From assembly GCA_023418475.1 (NCBI GenBank), contig JAEZZO010000020.1, positions 1 through 44,152 on the forward strand: a stretch of DNA of 44,152 bases, read 5' to 3'. Below, piece after piece: positions 1 through 7,327 of this stretch (positions are counted from its first letter, which is position 1; each line of letters begins with the position of its first letter). The notes under the pieces are model-generated. The model did no database searches. It saw only the letters and a program-made list of their open reading frames with translations, and was not told where the DNA came from. A program made the translations under genes and the position numbers. This DNA comes from Bacillota bacterium. Its GTDB lineage: Bacteria; Bacillota; Clostridia; Lachnospirales; Lachnospiraceae.

Positions 1-40
1 CTGAATTATACTGTTTGGCAGTATTCCATTCATCTTGCTC

Positions 41-781
41 TTAATTTACTGTAATACAGGGAGCTATCCGGTTGAATAAACCTTCCTTTATCCCTGAAAT
101 CTTCATAAGCTCTTCAATCGTTTGAAAACTTCCGTTTGCTGTCCGATACTCAATGATGCTGGCAGCTTTTGCCTTACCAATTCCTGGAAGCTTCATCAAT
201 GCCTCTGTATCTGCCGTATTAATATTGATTAAATCCGATTTCTCACCTATGTTCTCTAAAGTACTCTCCTCTTCCAGATATTCGGCTGGTGTTAAATTCT
301 CTACTTCTTTTTTGGTAGGAATATATATTCTCTGGCCATCAGAAACCGCCATCGCCTGGTTAATAAAATCTCCTGCAGCCTCTTCTGTTAACCCCCCGGA
401 CATATTAATCAAATCAAAGATACGGGCACCAACGCCTGCTTTATAAACGCCGGGGTTTAATACAGCTCCACAGATATGAATGTAAATATCTGTTTTCTCA
501 CTTTCTCCGGGCTTTGGTATCTGCGTAAGACCTTCTTCTTTGGTATTATCTGGCGTGGAGGAATGTTGTTTTGATGATTTGTCATCCGAATTATTATCTC
601 CTGCCAGGTCACTCTTTCCAGCACCTAAATTATCCCCACTTTGTGTATCACTATTCAAACGATCTAACTGCGTTTGGGAAAATTCCGGTGAATTTTTCTT
701 ATGAAACGCACAACTGTAACATATTCCAGAAATAATCAAAAACATTCCTGTTATTATTATAATACTATATTTCTTATTCAT
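41..781 (-). CDS. comEA: ComEA-like DNA-binding protein (SLBB + helix-hairpin-helix)
   Basis: Membrane-anchored, exported DNA-binding protein of the ComEA type, which in competent bacteria holds incoming double-stranded DNA at the ComEC channel. The 246-aa product has an N-terminal membrane segment (about residues 5-25), a long polar Ser/Asp/Lys linker, an SLBB-like domain (about 100-160, with HICGAVLNPGVY) and a C-terminal pair of helix-hairpin-helix motifs (about 185-246, with LPGIGKAKAASIIEYR). This order is standard for clostridial ComEA. I chose the ATG at 781 because AAAGGAAG lies 7-8 bases before it; the ATG two codons upstream abuts that site. No comEC or comEB is visible next to it, so a role in actual transformation is inferred from the family only. 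Confidence 0.88.
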   Translation of the reverse strand: MNKKYSIIIITGMFLIISGICYSCAFHKKNSPEFSQTQLDRLNSDTQSGDNLGAGKSDLAGDNNSDDKSSKQHSSTPDNTKEEGLTQIPKPGESEKTDIYIHICGAVLNPGVYKAGVGARIFDLINMSGGLTEEAAGDFINQAMAVSDGQRIYIPTKKEVENLTPAEYLEEESTLENIGEKSDLININTADTEALMKLPGIGKAKAASIIEYRTANGSFQTIEELMKISGIKEGLFNRIAPCITVN

Positions 782-787
782 AGTCAT

Positions 788-1126
788 CTTCCTTTATATA
801 ACAAAAAGACAACTTAAAAAGTACCCTCTATACTTTCTGAATGCACAACTTCATTCTACATAAATTACACATCATTTACAATAGGTATTATAGCCAGATT
901 TTATAAAGAAACATAGATAATTTTCGCGATTTCAGAAGAAAATGTACTTTATGGTTTACTGTCATTGCGAAAGGCTGCCCATTCTATTGGACAGCCTTTT
1001 TCTAATAATCTGTAATTGATTTTAAAAAAGTACTAATATGCGATGCGAAAACACCTGCATTTTAAGTTGTTATTTATTTTTCACCTCATATCCAAATCTG
1101 TTATAAAACTACCAGACACTTCATGA
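788..1126. other. gene-free stretch between comEA and the DMT gene
   Basis: No gene-like ORF is seen. The only clear structure is the hairpin at 970-1001. The comEA promoter should lie at its left side, but I see no convincing -35/-10 pair. Confidence 0.5.
970..1003. terminator. hairpin terminator downstream of the DMT transporter gene
   Basis: AAAGGCTG-CC pairs with GG-ACAGCCTTT around a loop of about 9 bases. On the plus strand it is followed by TTTTTC; on the minus strand only the three T of the stem follow. It sits about 125 bases past the end of the minus-strand gene at 1127, so it most likely ends that transcript, though its better U-tract faces the other way. Confidence 0.5.
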
Positions 1127-1576
1127 TCATAGACGCGCTTTGTGATCCCACTTAAAAATGACAATTCCTGCAATAATGAGTACCAGTCCAAGCAGCTTTT
1201 TCCACTCAAACGAAGCTTTTTCACAACCGCAAAGCCCAAAAACTTCTATTAAGTAAGCTACGATTAACTGTGCGGAAATGATAAACATATTCGCGACCGC
1301 AGGTCCCAAAGTATCCACGCTTTTTATTACAGTGAAGGTAATAAATGCTCCTAATACACCACCAAGCAGCATGTATTTATGATCTATCTTCCATAAGGAT
1401 GCAAAGCTGCTCTCTCTTCCGGTAACAATCCATGCACCAAGACAAACTAACAATGCCGAAAACTGAACAAAACTTGCAGTCACCCATATACCTGACTGTT
1501 TTGTAACGCCTGTATTTAATACACCCTGTGTACTCATCAGCGCGCCCGAAAGAATTGCAATAAGGATACCCCACAT
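1127..1576 (-). CDS. DMT superfamily (YdcZ/DUF606-type) small transporter
   Basis: Small hydrophobic integral membrane protein of about 149 aa with four to five predicted membrane helices. The pattern 'MWGILIAILSGALMSTQG' at the N-terminus and a C-terminal 'LGLVLIIAGIV' fit the DMT_YdcZ (DUF606) family, whose members are usually about 140-150 aa. Substrates of the family are mostly unknown. The open frame extends to a TTG at 1642, but nothing resembling a ribosome binding site precedes that codon. The ATG at 1576 gives the usual family length and has AAAGG upstream, although at a long spacing (about 14). It stands alone, upstream of comEA and downstream of argD, in the same direction as both. 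Confidence 0.75.
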   Translation of the reverse strand: MWGILIAILSGALMSTQGVLNTGVTKQSGIWVTASFVQFSALLVCLGAWIVTGRESSFASLWKIDHKYMLLGGVLGAFITFTVIKSVDTLGPAVANMFIISAQLIVAYLIEVFGLCGCEKASFEWKKLLGLVLIIAGIVIFKWDHKARL

Positions 1577-1686
1577 AGACAGACACCAGACCTTTCTTAT
1601 GTTTAAAAGTACCTTCTTAACATTTCCAACTTTAGATTCCAATATTCAGTTTTCTTGTTTTTCTAATAAATTTTAATTATCACAAG

Positions 1687-2871
1687 CTATATCTCACTTA
1701 AGACCCTGTCAAATATTTCAAACATCTGGTCCACTTCTTCTTTCCGAATGATCAAAGGAGGAACGAAACGGATTACATTACTTCCGGCTGCGATTAAGAT
1801 CAAGCCTGCTTCCATAATCTTTGGTATAATATCCTTCACCGGAAAAGTAAACTCCAGTCCCTGCATCAGTCCCAAACCACGGCGTTCTTTGATAAAGTCA
1901 TACTTTTCTACGAGTTCATCCAGCTTTTTTACAAGATAAGGCGCAACTTTATTTACATTATCCAAAATTTTCTCACTTTCAAAAAGATCAAATACAGTAC
2001 TTACAGCTGCTGTAACAAAAGGATTTCCGCCGTAGGTAGTACCATGGTCACCCGGTTCAAATGCTGCTGCCACCTTTTGTATTGCAGCAAATGCACCTAC
2101 CGGCACACCGCATCCAAGTGCTTTCGCGCTGGTTATTATATCCGGTTGTACTCCAAAATGCTCATATGCAAACATAGCTCCCGTTCTGCCCATTCCGCAT
2201 TGTATTTCATCCAATATCAAAATAATATCCTTTTCATCGCAAAGCTTGCGAATTCCCTGAAGAAATTCCTTCGTTGCAGGATATAGTCCGCCTTCTCCCT
2301 GTACCGTCTCCAGAATGATTGCACAAGTATTTTCCTGGACTAATTCCTTCACACTTTCCAGATTATTATATTCTGCAAATACAACACCACCAATCAGAGG
2401 TTCAAAAGCATCACGGTATTTCTTGGTACCTGTCACACTTAATGCACCCATGCTTCTTCCGTGAAAGGAATGTTCCATGGAAATAATCTGGCTGTTTGCA
2501 ATTCCATGTTTTTTAAAATAGTATTTTCTGGCAAGCTTTACAGCTCCTTCAATGGCTTCCGTACCGCTGCTGGTAAAGAATACACGATCCATCCCCGAGA
2601 CTTTCACCAGCTTTTTTGCAGCCTCAACAGCTGGAACACTATAGAAAAGGTTAGAAATATGCACTACCTTATCTATTTGCGCCTTTAGTGCATCATTATA
2701 AGCTTTATTTGCATAACCTAATGCAAATACGGCAATACCGGCGGCAAAATCAAGATACTTCTTGCCAGCCGTATCATATAGATATGCACCCTCACCGCGG
2801 TCTAATACAATCTGGTAACGGCTGTAGGTGTGCATCAATACTTTCTCTGCTTCCTCAATCGAATGATTCAT
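1687..2871 (-). CDS. argD: acetylornithine aminotransferase
   Basis: PLP-dependent class III aminotransferase that converts N-acetylglutamate semialdehyde to N-acetylornithine in arginine synthesis. The 394-aa length is normal for ArgD. Visible motifs: SSGTEAIEGA (101-110), the Asp-Glu pair before the cofactor site (DEIQCGMGRTG, 221-231) and the PLP lysine in SAKALGCG (Lys250). AAGGGAGAATTTATT stands directly before the ATG at 2871. It follows argJ and argB in the same direction, but a terminator-like hairpin (3154-3208) and a MITE-like insertion (2905-3053) separate it from argB, so it may need its own promoter. Related omega-aminotransferases share the fold; the arginine context supports ArgD. 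Confidence 0.92.
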   Translation of the reverse strand: MNHSIEEAEKVLMHTYSRYQIVLDRGEGAYLYDTAGKKYLDFAAGIAVFALGYANKAYNDALKAQIDKVVHISNLFYSVPAVEAAKKLVKVSGMDRVFFTSSGTEAIEGAVKLARKYYFKKHGIANSQIISMEHSFHGRSMGALSVTGTKKYRDAFEPLIGGVVFAEYNNLESVKELVQENTCAIILETVQGEGGLYPATKEFLQGIRKLCDEKDIILILDEIQCGMGRTGAMFAYEHFGVQPDIITSAKALGCGVPVGAFAAIQKVAAAFEPGDHGTTYGGNPFVTAAVSTVFDLFESEKILDNVNKVAPYLVKKLDELVEKYDFIKERRGLGLMQGLEFTFPVKDIIPKIMEAGLILIAAGSNVIRFVPPLIIRKEEVDQMFEIFDRVLSEI

Positions 2872-2890
2872 AATAAATTCTCCCTTCTAT

Positions 2891-2904
2891 AATAACAAGA
2901 ACTT
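2891..2904. repeat. left copy of 14-bp direct repeat flanking the MITE-like element
   Basis: AATAACAAGAACTT, repeated exactly at 3054-3067. It directly abuts the terminal inverted repeat, as a target-site duplication would. Confidence 0.8.
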
Positions 2905-3053
2905 AGGCAATTGCGAAACTATATAGTTGTTCAAATTGTATACACATGAACACATATTCCTCCGCTCCAACGCTCCTTCCGCTTAACTTCCGCTCCAGAA
3001 CATGTGCTTTCTGTGTATACAATTAATATAATTCTTGCATTTCGCAATTACCT
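2905..3053. mobile_element. MITE-like palindromic element flanked by a 14-bp direct repeat
   Basis: The 149-bp segment begins AGGCAATTGCGAAA and ends TTTCGCAATTACCT, terminal inverted repeats matching at 13 of 14 positions. Inside them ATTGTATACACA pairs with TGTGTATACAAT. The element is bounded on both sides by the identical 14-mer AATAACAAGAACTT (2891-2904 and 3054-3067), which looks like a target-site duplication. It encodes no protein. The interior (about 2905-3001) recurs, inverted and about 85 percent identical by eye, at 21195-21293. It sits 33 bases before the argD start codon. Confidence 0.75.
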
Positions 3054-3067
3054 AATAACAAGAACTT
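3054..3067. repeat. right copy of 14-bp direct repeat flanking the MITE-like element
   Basis: Second exact copy of AATAACAAGAACTT, abutting the right terminal inverted repeat. Confidence 0.8.
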
Positions 3068-3153
3068 CTTCCATGATTATTTGTGATGCCGCTTTGCAGC
3101 ATCATGATTGGAAGTGTGAAACATCTTTATTCCTACATTACTTTTCATAAGAA

Positions 3154-3208
3154 AACAGGGACAACTACATCTCATTCTGATCCACAGATAATGAAGTCCG
3201 TCCCTGTT
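3154..3208 (-). terminator. hairpin after argB
   Basis: AACAGGGAC (3154-3162) is perfectly complementary to GTCCCTGTT (3200-3208). On the minus strand the hairpin is followed by TTTTCTTAT. It starts 21 bases past the argB stop codon. The loop is long (37 bases), so this may be a weak or regulated terminator between argB and argD. Confidence 0.55.
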
Positions 3209-3229
3209 GCACTGGATTATGTTTCGTAA

Positions 3230-4129
3230 TTATATCTCCGGCTCATTGTCGTAAATACCTGCTTTATTGATAATTGCCGTTCCAATCCCTCTATTCGTAA
3301 AGAATTCCAACAGTAAGCAATGTTCCATTCTTCCATCCAGAATATGTACTCTGGAAACACCGTTTCGCACTGCGTCAATACAGTTTTTTAACTTTGGCAG
3401 CATTCCTCCGCCAATATAACCGCCCTCCAGTAACTCATCCGCTCTATCCAGGGTCAGCACAGAAATAAGGCTGTCTTTATTCTTTGGATCTGCATAAACT
3501 CCCTCAATGTCTGTTAAGAACACTAATTTCTCCGCTCCGATTGCTGTGGCTACCGCACATGCCGCATCATCCGCATTAATGTTATAATTCTGATATGCAT
3601 CATCCAGGCCGATCGGTGCTATTACCGGTACGAAATTATTATCGATCAGTGTATTAATCAGCTCGGTGTTAACTTCCTTAATGTTACCGACAAAACCGAT
3701 ATCCTGTCCATTGGCATATCTTTTTTCTACCTTTAGGGTGCTTCCATCTTTTCCGGTAATTCCTACTGCCTTTACTCCAAGCTTTTCTACCATCTGAACA
3801 AGGTTTTTATTCACTTTTCCAAGTACCATTTCTGCCACTTCCATGGTTTGTGCATCGGTTACCCGAAGTCCTTCCACGAATTTCGATTCATGTCCAAGCA
3901 AACCAAGCCATTTCGTTATTTCCTTACCGCCTCCATGTACGATAATCGGCTGCATACCTACCAGCTTTAATAATGCTACGTCCTTGATTACATTAAGCTG
4001 CAGGTTTTCATCCAGCATTGCACTACCGCCGTATTTTACAACAACCTTTTTATTATTGAATTTCTGTATATAAGGAAGCGCCTCAATTAAAGTCTGCGCT
4101 TTTATAAGAATTTGGTCCATTTGATCCAT
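3230..4129 (-). CDS. argB: acetylglutamate kinase
   Basis: Phosphorylates N-acetylglutamate with ATP, the second step of arginine synthesis and often the feedback-controlled one. The 299-aa protein is an amino acid kinase family member: VVVKYGGSAM near residues 29-38 (phosphate binding) and VHGGGKEI near 64-71 (substrate loop) are plain, as are GYIGGGMLPKL and a conserved INADDAACAVA segment. The N-terminal helix before the kinase core is of the type found in arginine-inhibitable hexameric enzymes, so feedback inhibition is plausible but not shown. AAAGGAA lies 8 bases before the ATG. It follows argJ by about 115 bases on the same strand and is presumably co-transcribed with it. Confidence 0.95.
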   Translation of the reverse strand: MDQMDQILIKAQTLIEALPYIQKFNNKKVVVKYGGSAMLDENLQLNVIKDVALLKLVGMQPIIVHGGGKEITKWLGLLGHESKFVEGLRVTDAQTMEVAEMVLGKVNKNLVQMVEKLGVKAVGITGKDGSTLKVEKRYANGQDIGFVGNIKEVNTELINTLIDNNFVPVIAPIGLDDAYQNYNINADDAACAVATAIGAEKLVFLTDIEGVYADPKNKDSLISVLTLDRADELLEGGYIGGGMLPKLKNCIDAVRNGVSRVHILDGRMEHCLLLEFFTNRGIGTAIINKAGIYDNEPEI

Positions 4130-4245
4130 CTTTGTAATTCCTTTCTGCCAATAACTGATTTTATAGGGTTTTGGATATCAAAAGCTGCTTTAGCTTAAAA
4201 TTTTTAACATCCGAAGAAGGTTCTATACTTCTTATATACTATGAA

Positions 4246-5466
4246 CTAAGAACGATAATCCGCATTGATTTTCACATAGTCATAGGATAAGTCACAACCC
4301 CAGGCGGTCGCGCCGGCTGAGCCGGATTTAAGATCGGCAGTTGCCTTTACTTCCTTGCCGGATAGTATCTTCGTGGCAAGCTCTTCGCTGTAATCCGTTG
4401 CCATCCCGTTCTCCACAAGCTTTAACTTACCATCTGCACTTTCAACATACAAATCAACCTGATCCGGATCAAAATTTACACCGGAATACCCCATTGCACA
4501 TAAAATACGTCCCCAGTTTGCATCGTTTCCGAAAACAGCTGTTTTTACCAGATTGGAAGTAATAATGGATTTGCTTAAAATAATTGCTTCTTCCTCCGTC
4601 TTTGCTCCTGTTACCTGCACCTCGAACAGCTTGTTGGCACCTTCTCCGTCTGCTGCCATCTTCTTGGCAAGATCGGTAGTTACCATATTTAATGCTTTAC
4701 AGAAACTCTCATAGTCCTTATTCTTCTCTGTGATTTTTTGATTGCCGGCTAAACCATTCGCCAGTATGATCAGGGAGTCATTTGTAGATGTATCCCTGTC
4801 AACAGATATCATATTAAAGGAATGCACTACATCTGCACTCAGCGCCTCCTGAAGAAGCTCCTTGCTGATGGCAAGGTCCGTTGTTATGACACCTAGCATA
4901 GTTGCCATATTGGGATGTATCATTCCGGAACCTTTTGCCATACCACCTATTTTAATTTCTTTTCCGTCAGCAGTGAAGCGGACTGCATATTCCTTGGAAT
5001 AGGTATCCGTTGTCATGATTGCTTCCGCCGCAAGCGTTCCTGCCTCATAACCTTCTTTCAGCTCGGCTGCCAAAAGCTTCGCTCCCTCTTGTATTACTTC
5101 AATCGGCATCTGCTTTCCAATTACACCAGTGGAGGCAGTATAAACTGCATCTACTGGAAGCTTCATAGCATCTGCAACCGCTTTCGCCATCTTTTCATTG
5201 TTAATATCGCCTTCTGCTCCTGTACAGGCATTTGCAACACCACTGTTCAATACGACTGCCTGAACAAAGGCACTTTCCTTTGTAATCTTAATATCCCATT
5301 TAACTGGTGCTGCTTTCACCACATTGGTGGTAAAGGTACCTGCTGCTACTGCCGGAACTGTTGAATATACTAATGCCATATCTTTTCTCTTCTTTTTTAT
5401 TCCTGCATAAACTCCTGCCGCTAAAAATCCCTGCGCTGCTGTTACTCCACCTTTTATATTTTCCAT
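4246..5466 (-). CDS. argJ: bifunctional glutamate N-acetyltransferase / ornithine acetyltransferase
   Basis: Moves the acetyl group from N-acetylornithine to glutamate and, in bifunctional forms, also acetylates glutamate with acetyl-CoA, making the arginine pathway cyclic. The about 406-aa precursor is a self-cleaving Ntn-type enzyme: the cleavage site and catalytic threonine are in KGSGMIHPNMATMLG (Thr189 with this start), and the product splits there into two chains. The C-terminal AWGCDLSYDYVKINADYRS is typical. The ATG at 5466 starts the conserved MENIKGGVTAAQGF; an ATG at 5478 would add four residues but abuts its GGAAAGGG. No argC is next to it, although argC commonly heads such operons. 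Confidence 0.93.
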   Translation of the reverse strand: MENIKGGVTAAQGFLAAGVYAGIKKKRKDMALVYSTVPAVAAGTFTTNVVKAAPVKWDIKITKESAFVQAVVLNSGVANACTGAEGDINNEKMAKAVADAMKLPVDAVYTASTGVIGKQMPIEVIQEGAKLLAAELKEGYEAGTLAAEAIMTTDTYSKEYAVRFTADGKEIKIGGMAKGSGMIHPNMATMLGVITTDLAISKELLQEALSADVVHSFNMISVDRDTSTNDSLIILANGLAGNQKITEKNKDYESFCKALNMVTTDLAKKMAADGEGANKLFEVQVTGAKTEEEAIILSKSIITSNLVKTAVFGNDANWGRILCAMGYSGVNFDPDQVDLYVESADGKLKLVENGMATDYSEELATKILSGKEVKATADLKSGSAGATAWGCDLSYDYVKINADYRS

Positions 5467-5522
5467 ATGAATACCCATGCCCTTTCCAAAGTCTAGCGAT
5501 TTGCGCAGTGCACAAATTGCCG

Positions 5523-5542
5523 TGTGAAAATTTTTTCACACT
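5523..5542 (-). promoter_or_regulatory. small inverted repeat in the argJ leader
   Basis: GTGTGAAA and TTTCACAC face each other across four bases, 57 bases before the argJ ATG. It could be an operator or an mRNA hairpin; no known arginine-repressor box is matched. Confidence 0.3.
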
Positions 5543-5559
5543 AATCATCCATTCAGCCG

Positions 5560-5631
5560 TCAAGCAGTGCAAAAACTAAGTGAAAAGCACCCAAGTACTT
5601 TTTGCCGGTTGAAAAATGCTTCTCTTTTCAA
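5560..5631 (-). CDS. possible 23-codon leader peptide upstream of argJ
   Basis: A TTG codon at 5631 is preceded by GGAGG with 5-base spacing and opens a 23-codon frame ending in TGA at 5560, about 94 bases before argJ. The first codons lie in a hairpin (GGTTGAAAA with TTTTCAACC, 5607-5633). It has only two arginine codons, so it is not an obvious arginine attenuator. Weak; it may be chance. Confidence 0.2.
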   Translation of the reverse strand: MKREAFFNRQKVLGCFSLSFCTA

Positions 5632-5695
5632 CCTAACCTCCATCAGCTAAATTCCATTTCGTTATTGTTCTCATCTATGCTTAAACTCTAATGAT

Positions 5696-6085
5696 TTAAA
5701 TCAGTCCGTAACGTCCATCCCAGGGTTCTCTGAAATCATTTTCTAGACCATTCTTGGTAAAACGGACCAATGCTAATTTTGTAATCTTCTCTTCTTTCAT
5801 TGCATCCGTAACATATTTCATGAGCTGCCTGCCGATGGACTTTTGTCTGTGAACTTTCTCCACACAGATATGGTAGATATCTCCGCGCCTGCCATCGTGT
5901 CCGCTTAAAACAGCGCCTATTATTTTATCCTGATTAACCGTAACAAAATTGGAGTTCGGATTTCTAACGAAAAACCACAGCATACCTTCACGCTTAATAT
6001 CCATGCTTCTGAGTCCGACACCCGGAGTTTTTTTCCACAGGTCAATAACCTTGTCATAATCCTTTATCGTAAACGTACGTATCAT
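5696..6085 (-). CDS. GNAT N-acetyltransferase, YpeA-like
   Basis: Acetyl-CoA-dependent N-acetyltransferase of unknown substrate, 129 aa. The acetyl-CoA loop shows as VEKVHRQKSIGRQLMKYV, a slightly divergent Q/R-x-x-G-x-G/A motif, and the preceding GHDGRRGDIYHICV resembles the central strand of the YpeA subgroup. A longer frame opens at 6169, but GGAGG is 10 bases before the ATG at 6085 and residues from there (MIRTFTIKDYDKVIDLW) are a typical GNAT beginning. It follows maf by 87 bases and is probably co-transcribed with it. Confidence 0.8.
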   Translation of the reverse strand: MIRTFTIKDYDKVIDLWKKTPGVGLRSMDIKREGMLWFFVRNPNSNFVTVNQDKIIGAVLSGHDGRRGDIYHICVEKVHRQKSIGRQLMKYVTDAMKEEKITKLALVRFTKNGLENDFREPWDGRYGLI

Positions 6086-6172
6086 GAAATCCTCACCTCC
6101 AAACATGTAATATACATTCGATCCGAAATAATATTTCATAATTATACATCCGGATTCAATTTTATGCAATAC

Positions 6173-6781
6173 CTATTTCAAATTTTTTATATCAACACCC
6201 TCTTGCAGAAGTAATTCATAGATTTTAGCAATCGGGAATCCAACCACATTATAATAATCTCCTATAATCTCTCTGATATAAATTCCAAACCTGCCCTGAA
6301 TTGCATAAGCACCTGCTTTATCCATTGGTTCTCCCGTTGCAATATAGTCTTCTATCTGTTCTTTAGTCAGTGGTGCCACATACACCTTTGTGCAGACCGC
6401 AAACGATAAACTCTTCTTGCCCTCCTGGTTTATGATTGTAATGCTGACACCGGTAAATACTTCATGTACCTCTCCGGAAAGCATTTGAAGCATTCTCATG
6501 GCATCTGCTTCATCTTCCGGTTTTCCCAGAGCCTGCTCCTTATAAAACACCATGGTATCAGCCGCAATAAGAATAGTTTCTTTTGTGTCCGGTTTTTCTT
6601 TGTATAATTTATTCAAGACAGCTTTTGCTTTTAGTGAAGCAATTGCTTGTACCATTTCAATCGGATCGGTTTCATTTGTGGTTTCCACCACGTTTTCTGT
6701 CACTACCTGATAAGGAATTTCCATAAGCTCCATTATTTCTCTACGTCTTGGAGATTGTGATGCTAATATAATCTGATACAT
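6173..6781 (-). CDS. maf: Maf family nucleoside triphosphate pyrophosphatase
   Basis: House-cleaning enzyme that hydrolyses non-canonical or modified nucleoside triphosphates (dTTP/UTP-type in the YhdE group) to monophosphates; it was first named for inhibition of septum formation. The 202-aa length fits. Family signatures: LASQSPRRREIM at residues 6-17, an E-x-x-x region after it, AADTMV near 72-77 with the catalytic aspartate, LGKPEDEADA, and AGAYAIQGRFG. The C-terminal 'GDYYNVVGFPIAKIYELL' is canonical. The start is set by GATGGAGG seven bases upstream. Its leader shares an unusual 23-base stretch with that of the MFS gene at 14018-15304. Confidence 0.94.
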   Translation of the reverse strand: MYQIILASQSPRRREIMELMEIPYQVVTENVVETTNETDPIEMVQAIASLKAKAVLNKLYKEKPDTKETILIAADTMVFYKEQALGKPEDEADAMRMLQMLSGEVHEVFTGVSITIINQEGKKSLSFAVCTKVYVAPLTKEQIEDYIATGEPMDKAGAYAIQGRFGIYIREIIGDYYNVVGFPIAKIYELLLQEGVDIKNLK

Positions 6782-7036
6782 AATAACCCTCCATCTGCTG
6801 CTTATACGGCCTAGAATATAAAAATGTACTTTGCCGGATATTATACTCGTGCTATCTAGATAATTTGGTCAGTCTGGTCCGTTTATCTGTAATAATCTTT
6901 CTTCTATTATTATCATAATTTTACTATGAAACCTTATCCTGCCAAAGCATTACTGTCCCCTTCATTATAATCAATTATTACAATGTGTAAAGAAAAGAAA
7001 TCTTGAATTTTATTATTGTAACTACTCTGTATTACT

Positions 7037-7059
7037 GTAACGTTACTATAATATAGTAA
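7037..7059. promoter_or_regulatory. overlapping palindromes, possible operator
   Basis: GTAACGTTAC (7037-7046) is a perfect 10-bp palindrome and overlaps TTACTATA-A-TATAGTAA (7043-7059), a perfect 8-bp inverted repeat around one base. Two overlapping dyads like this are typical of protein-binding sites. The partner is unknown. Confidence 0.35.
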
Positions 7060-7217
7060 GATATTTCACCAAGCTTCTGCTTGCACTATCTACATATCCT
7101 ATTTATAGTATAAATTATCTATAAAGTGAATTTGCAATTATCGATAAGATATTCAAGATTATTCGAAATTGCTCAAAATTACTTTATGTATTTTTATACT
7201 TTTATTCATTTTTGCTA

Positions 7218-7246
7218 TTGCATAATAATTAGATATGTTGTATATT
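7218..7246 (+). promoter_or_regulatory. argG sigma-A promoter
   Basis: TTGCAT (7218-7223), a 17-base spacer and TATATT (7241-7246), about 80 bases upstream of the argG start. The spacer region TGCATAATAATTAGATATG is loosely similar to an ARG box (TGAATAAAAATTCA type), so ArgR control is possible but not demonstrated. Confidence 0.6.
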
Positions 7247-7327
7247 TAAACACATATAGAAACGCACTTTCACAGTGCATCATTAATAAATAAAATGAAT
7301 TTGCCGAATGGCAGAATGGAGGAGAAC

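Larger units (their letters stand above)
6782..7327. promoter_or_regulatory. long divergent intergenic region between maf and argG
   Basis: About 545 AT-rich bases with no gene. It must hold promoters in both directions. Clear items: overlapping palindromes at 7037-7059 and the argG promoter at 7218-7246. The remainder, including many short inverted A/T runs, shows nothing I can name; no T-box specifier or riboswitch pattern was recognised. Confidence 0.6.

Noticed and set aside
4915..5364. 149-aa plus-strand frame
   Set aside because: Antisense to argJ catalytic region; Cys/His/Phe-rich translation is typical of a shadow frame.
5300..5572. 90-aa minus-strand frame upstream of and within argJ
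   Set aside because: Overlaps the conserved argJ start in another frame and shows no coding character.
6782..7327. T-box or arginine riboswitch before argG
   Set aside because: No T-box sequence, specifier loop or terminator/antiterminator pair could be recognised.
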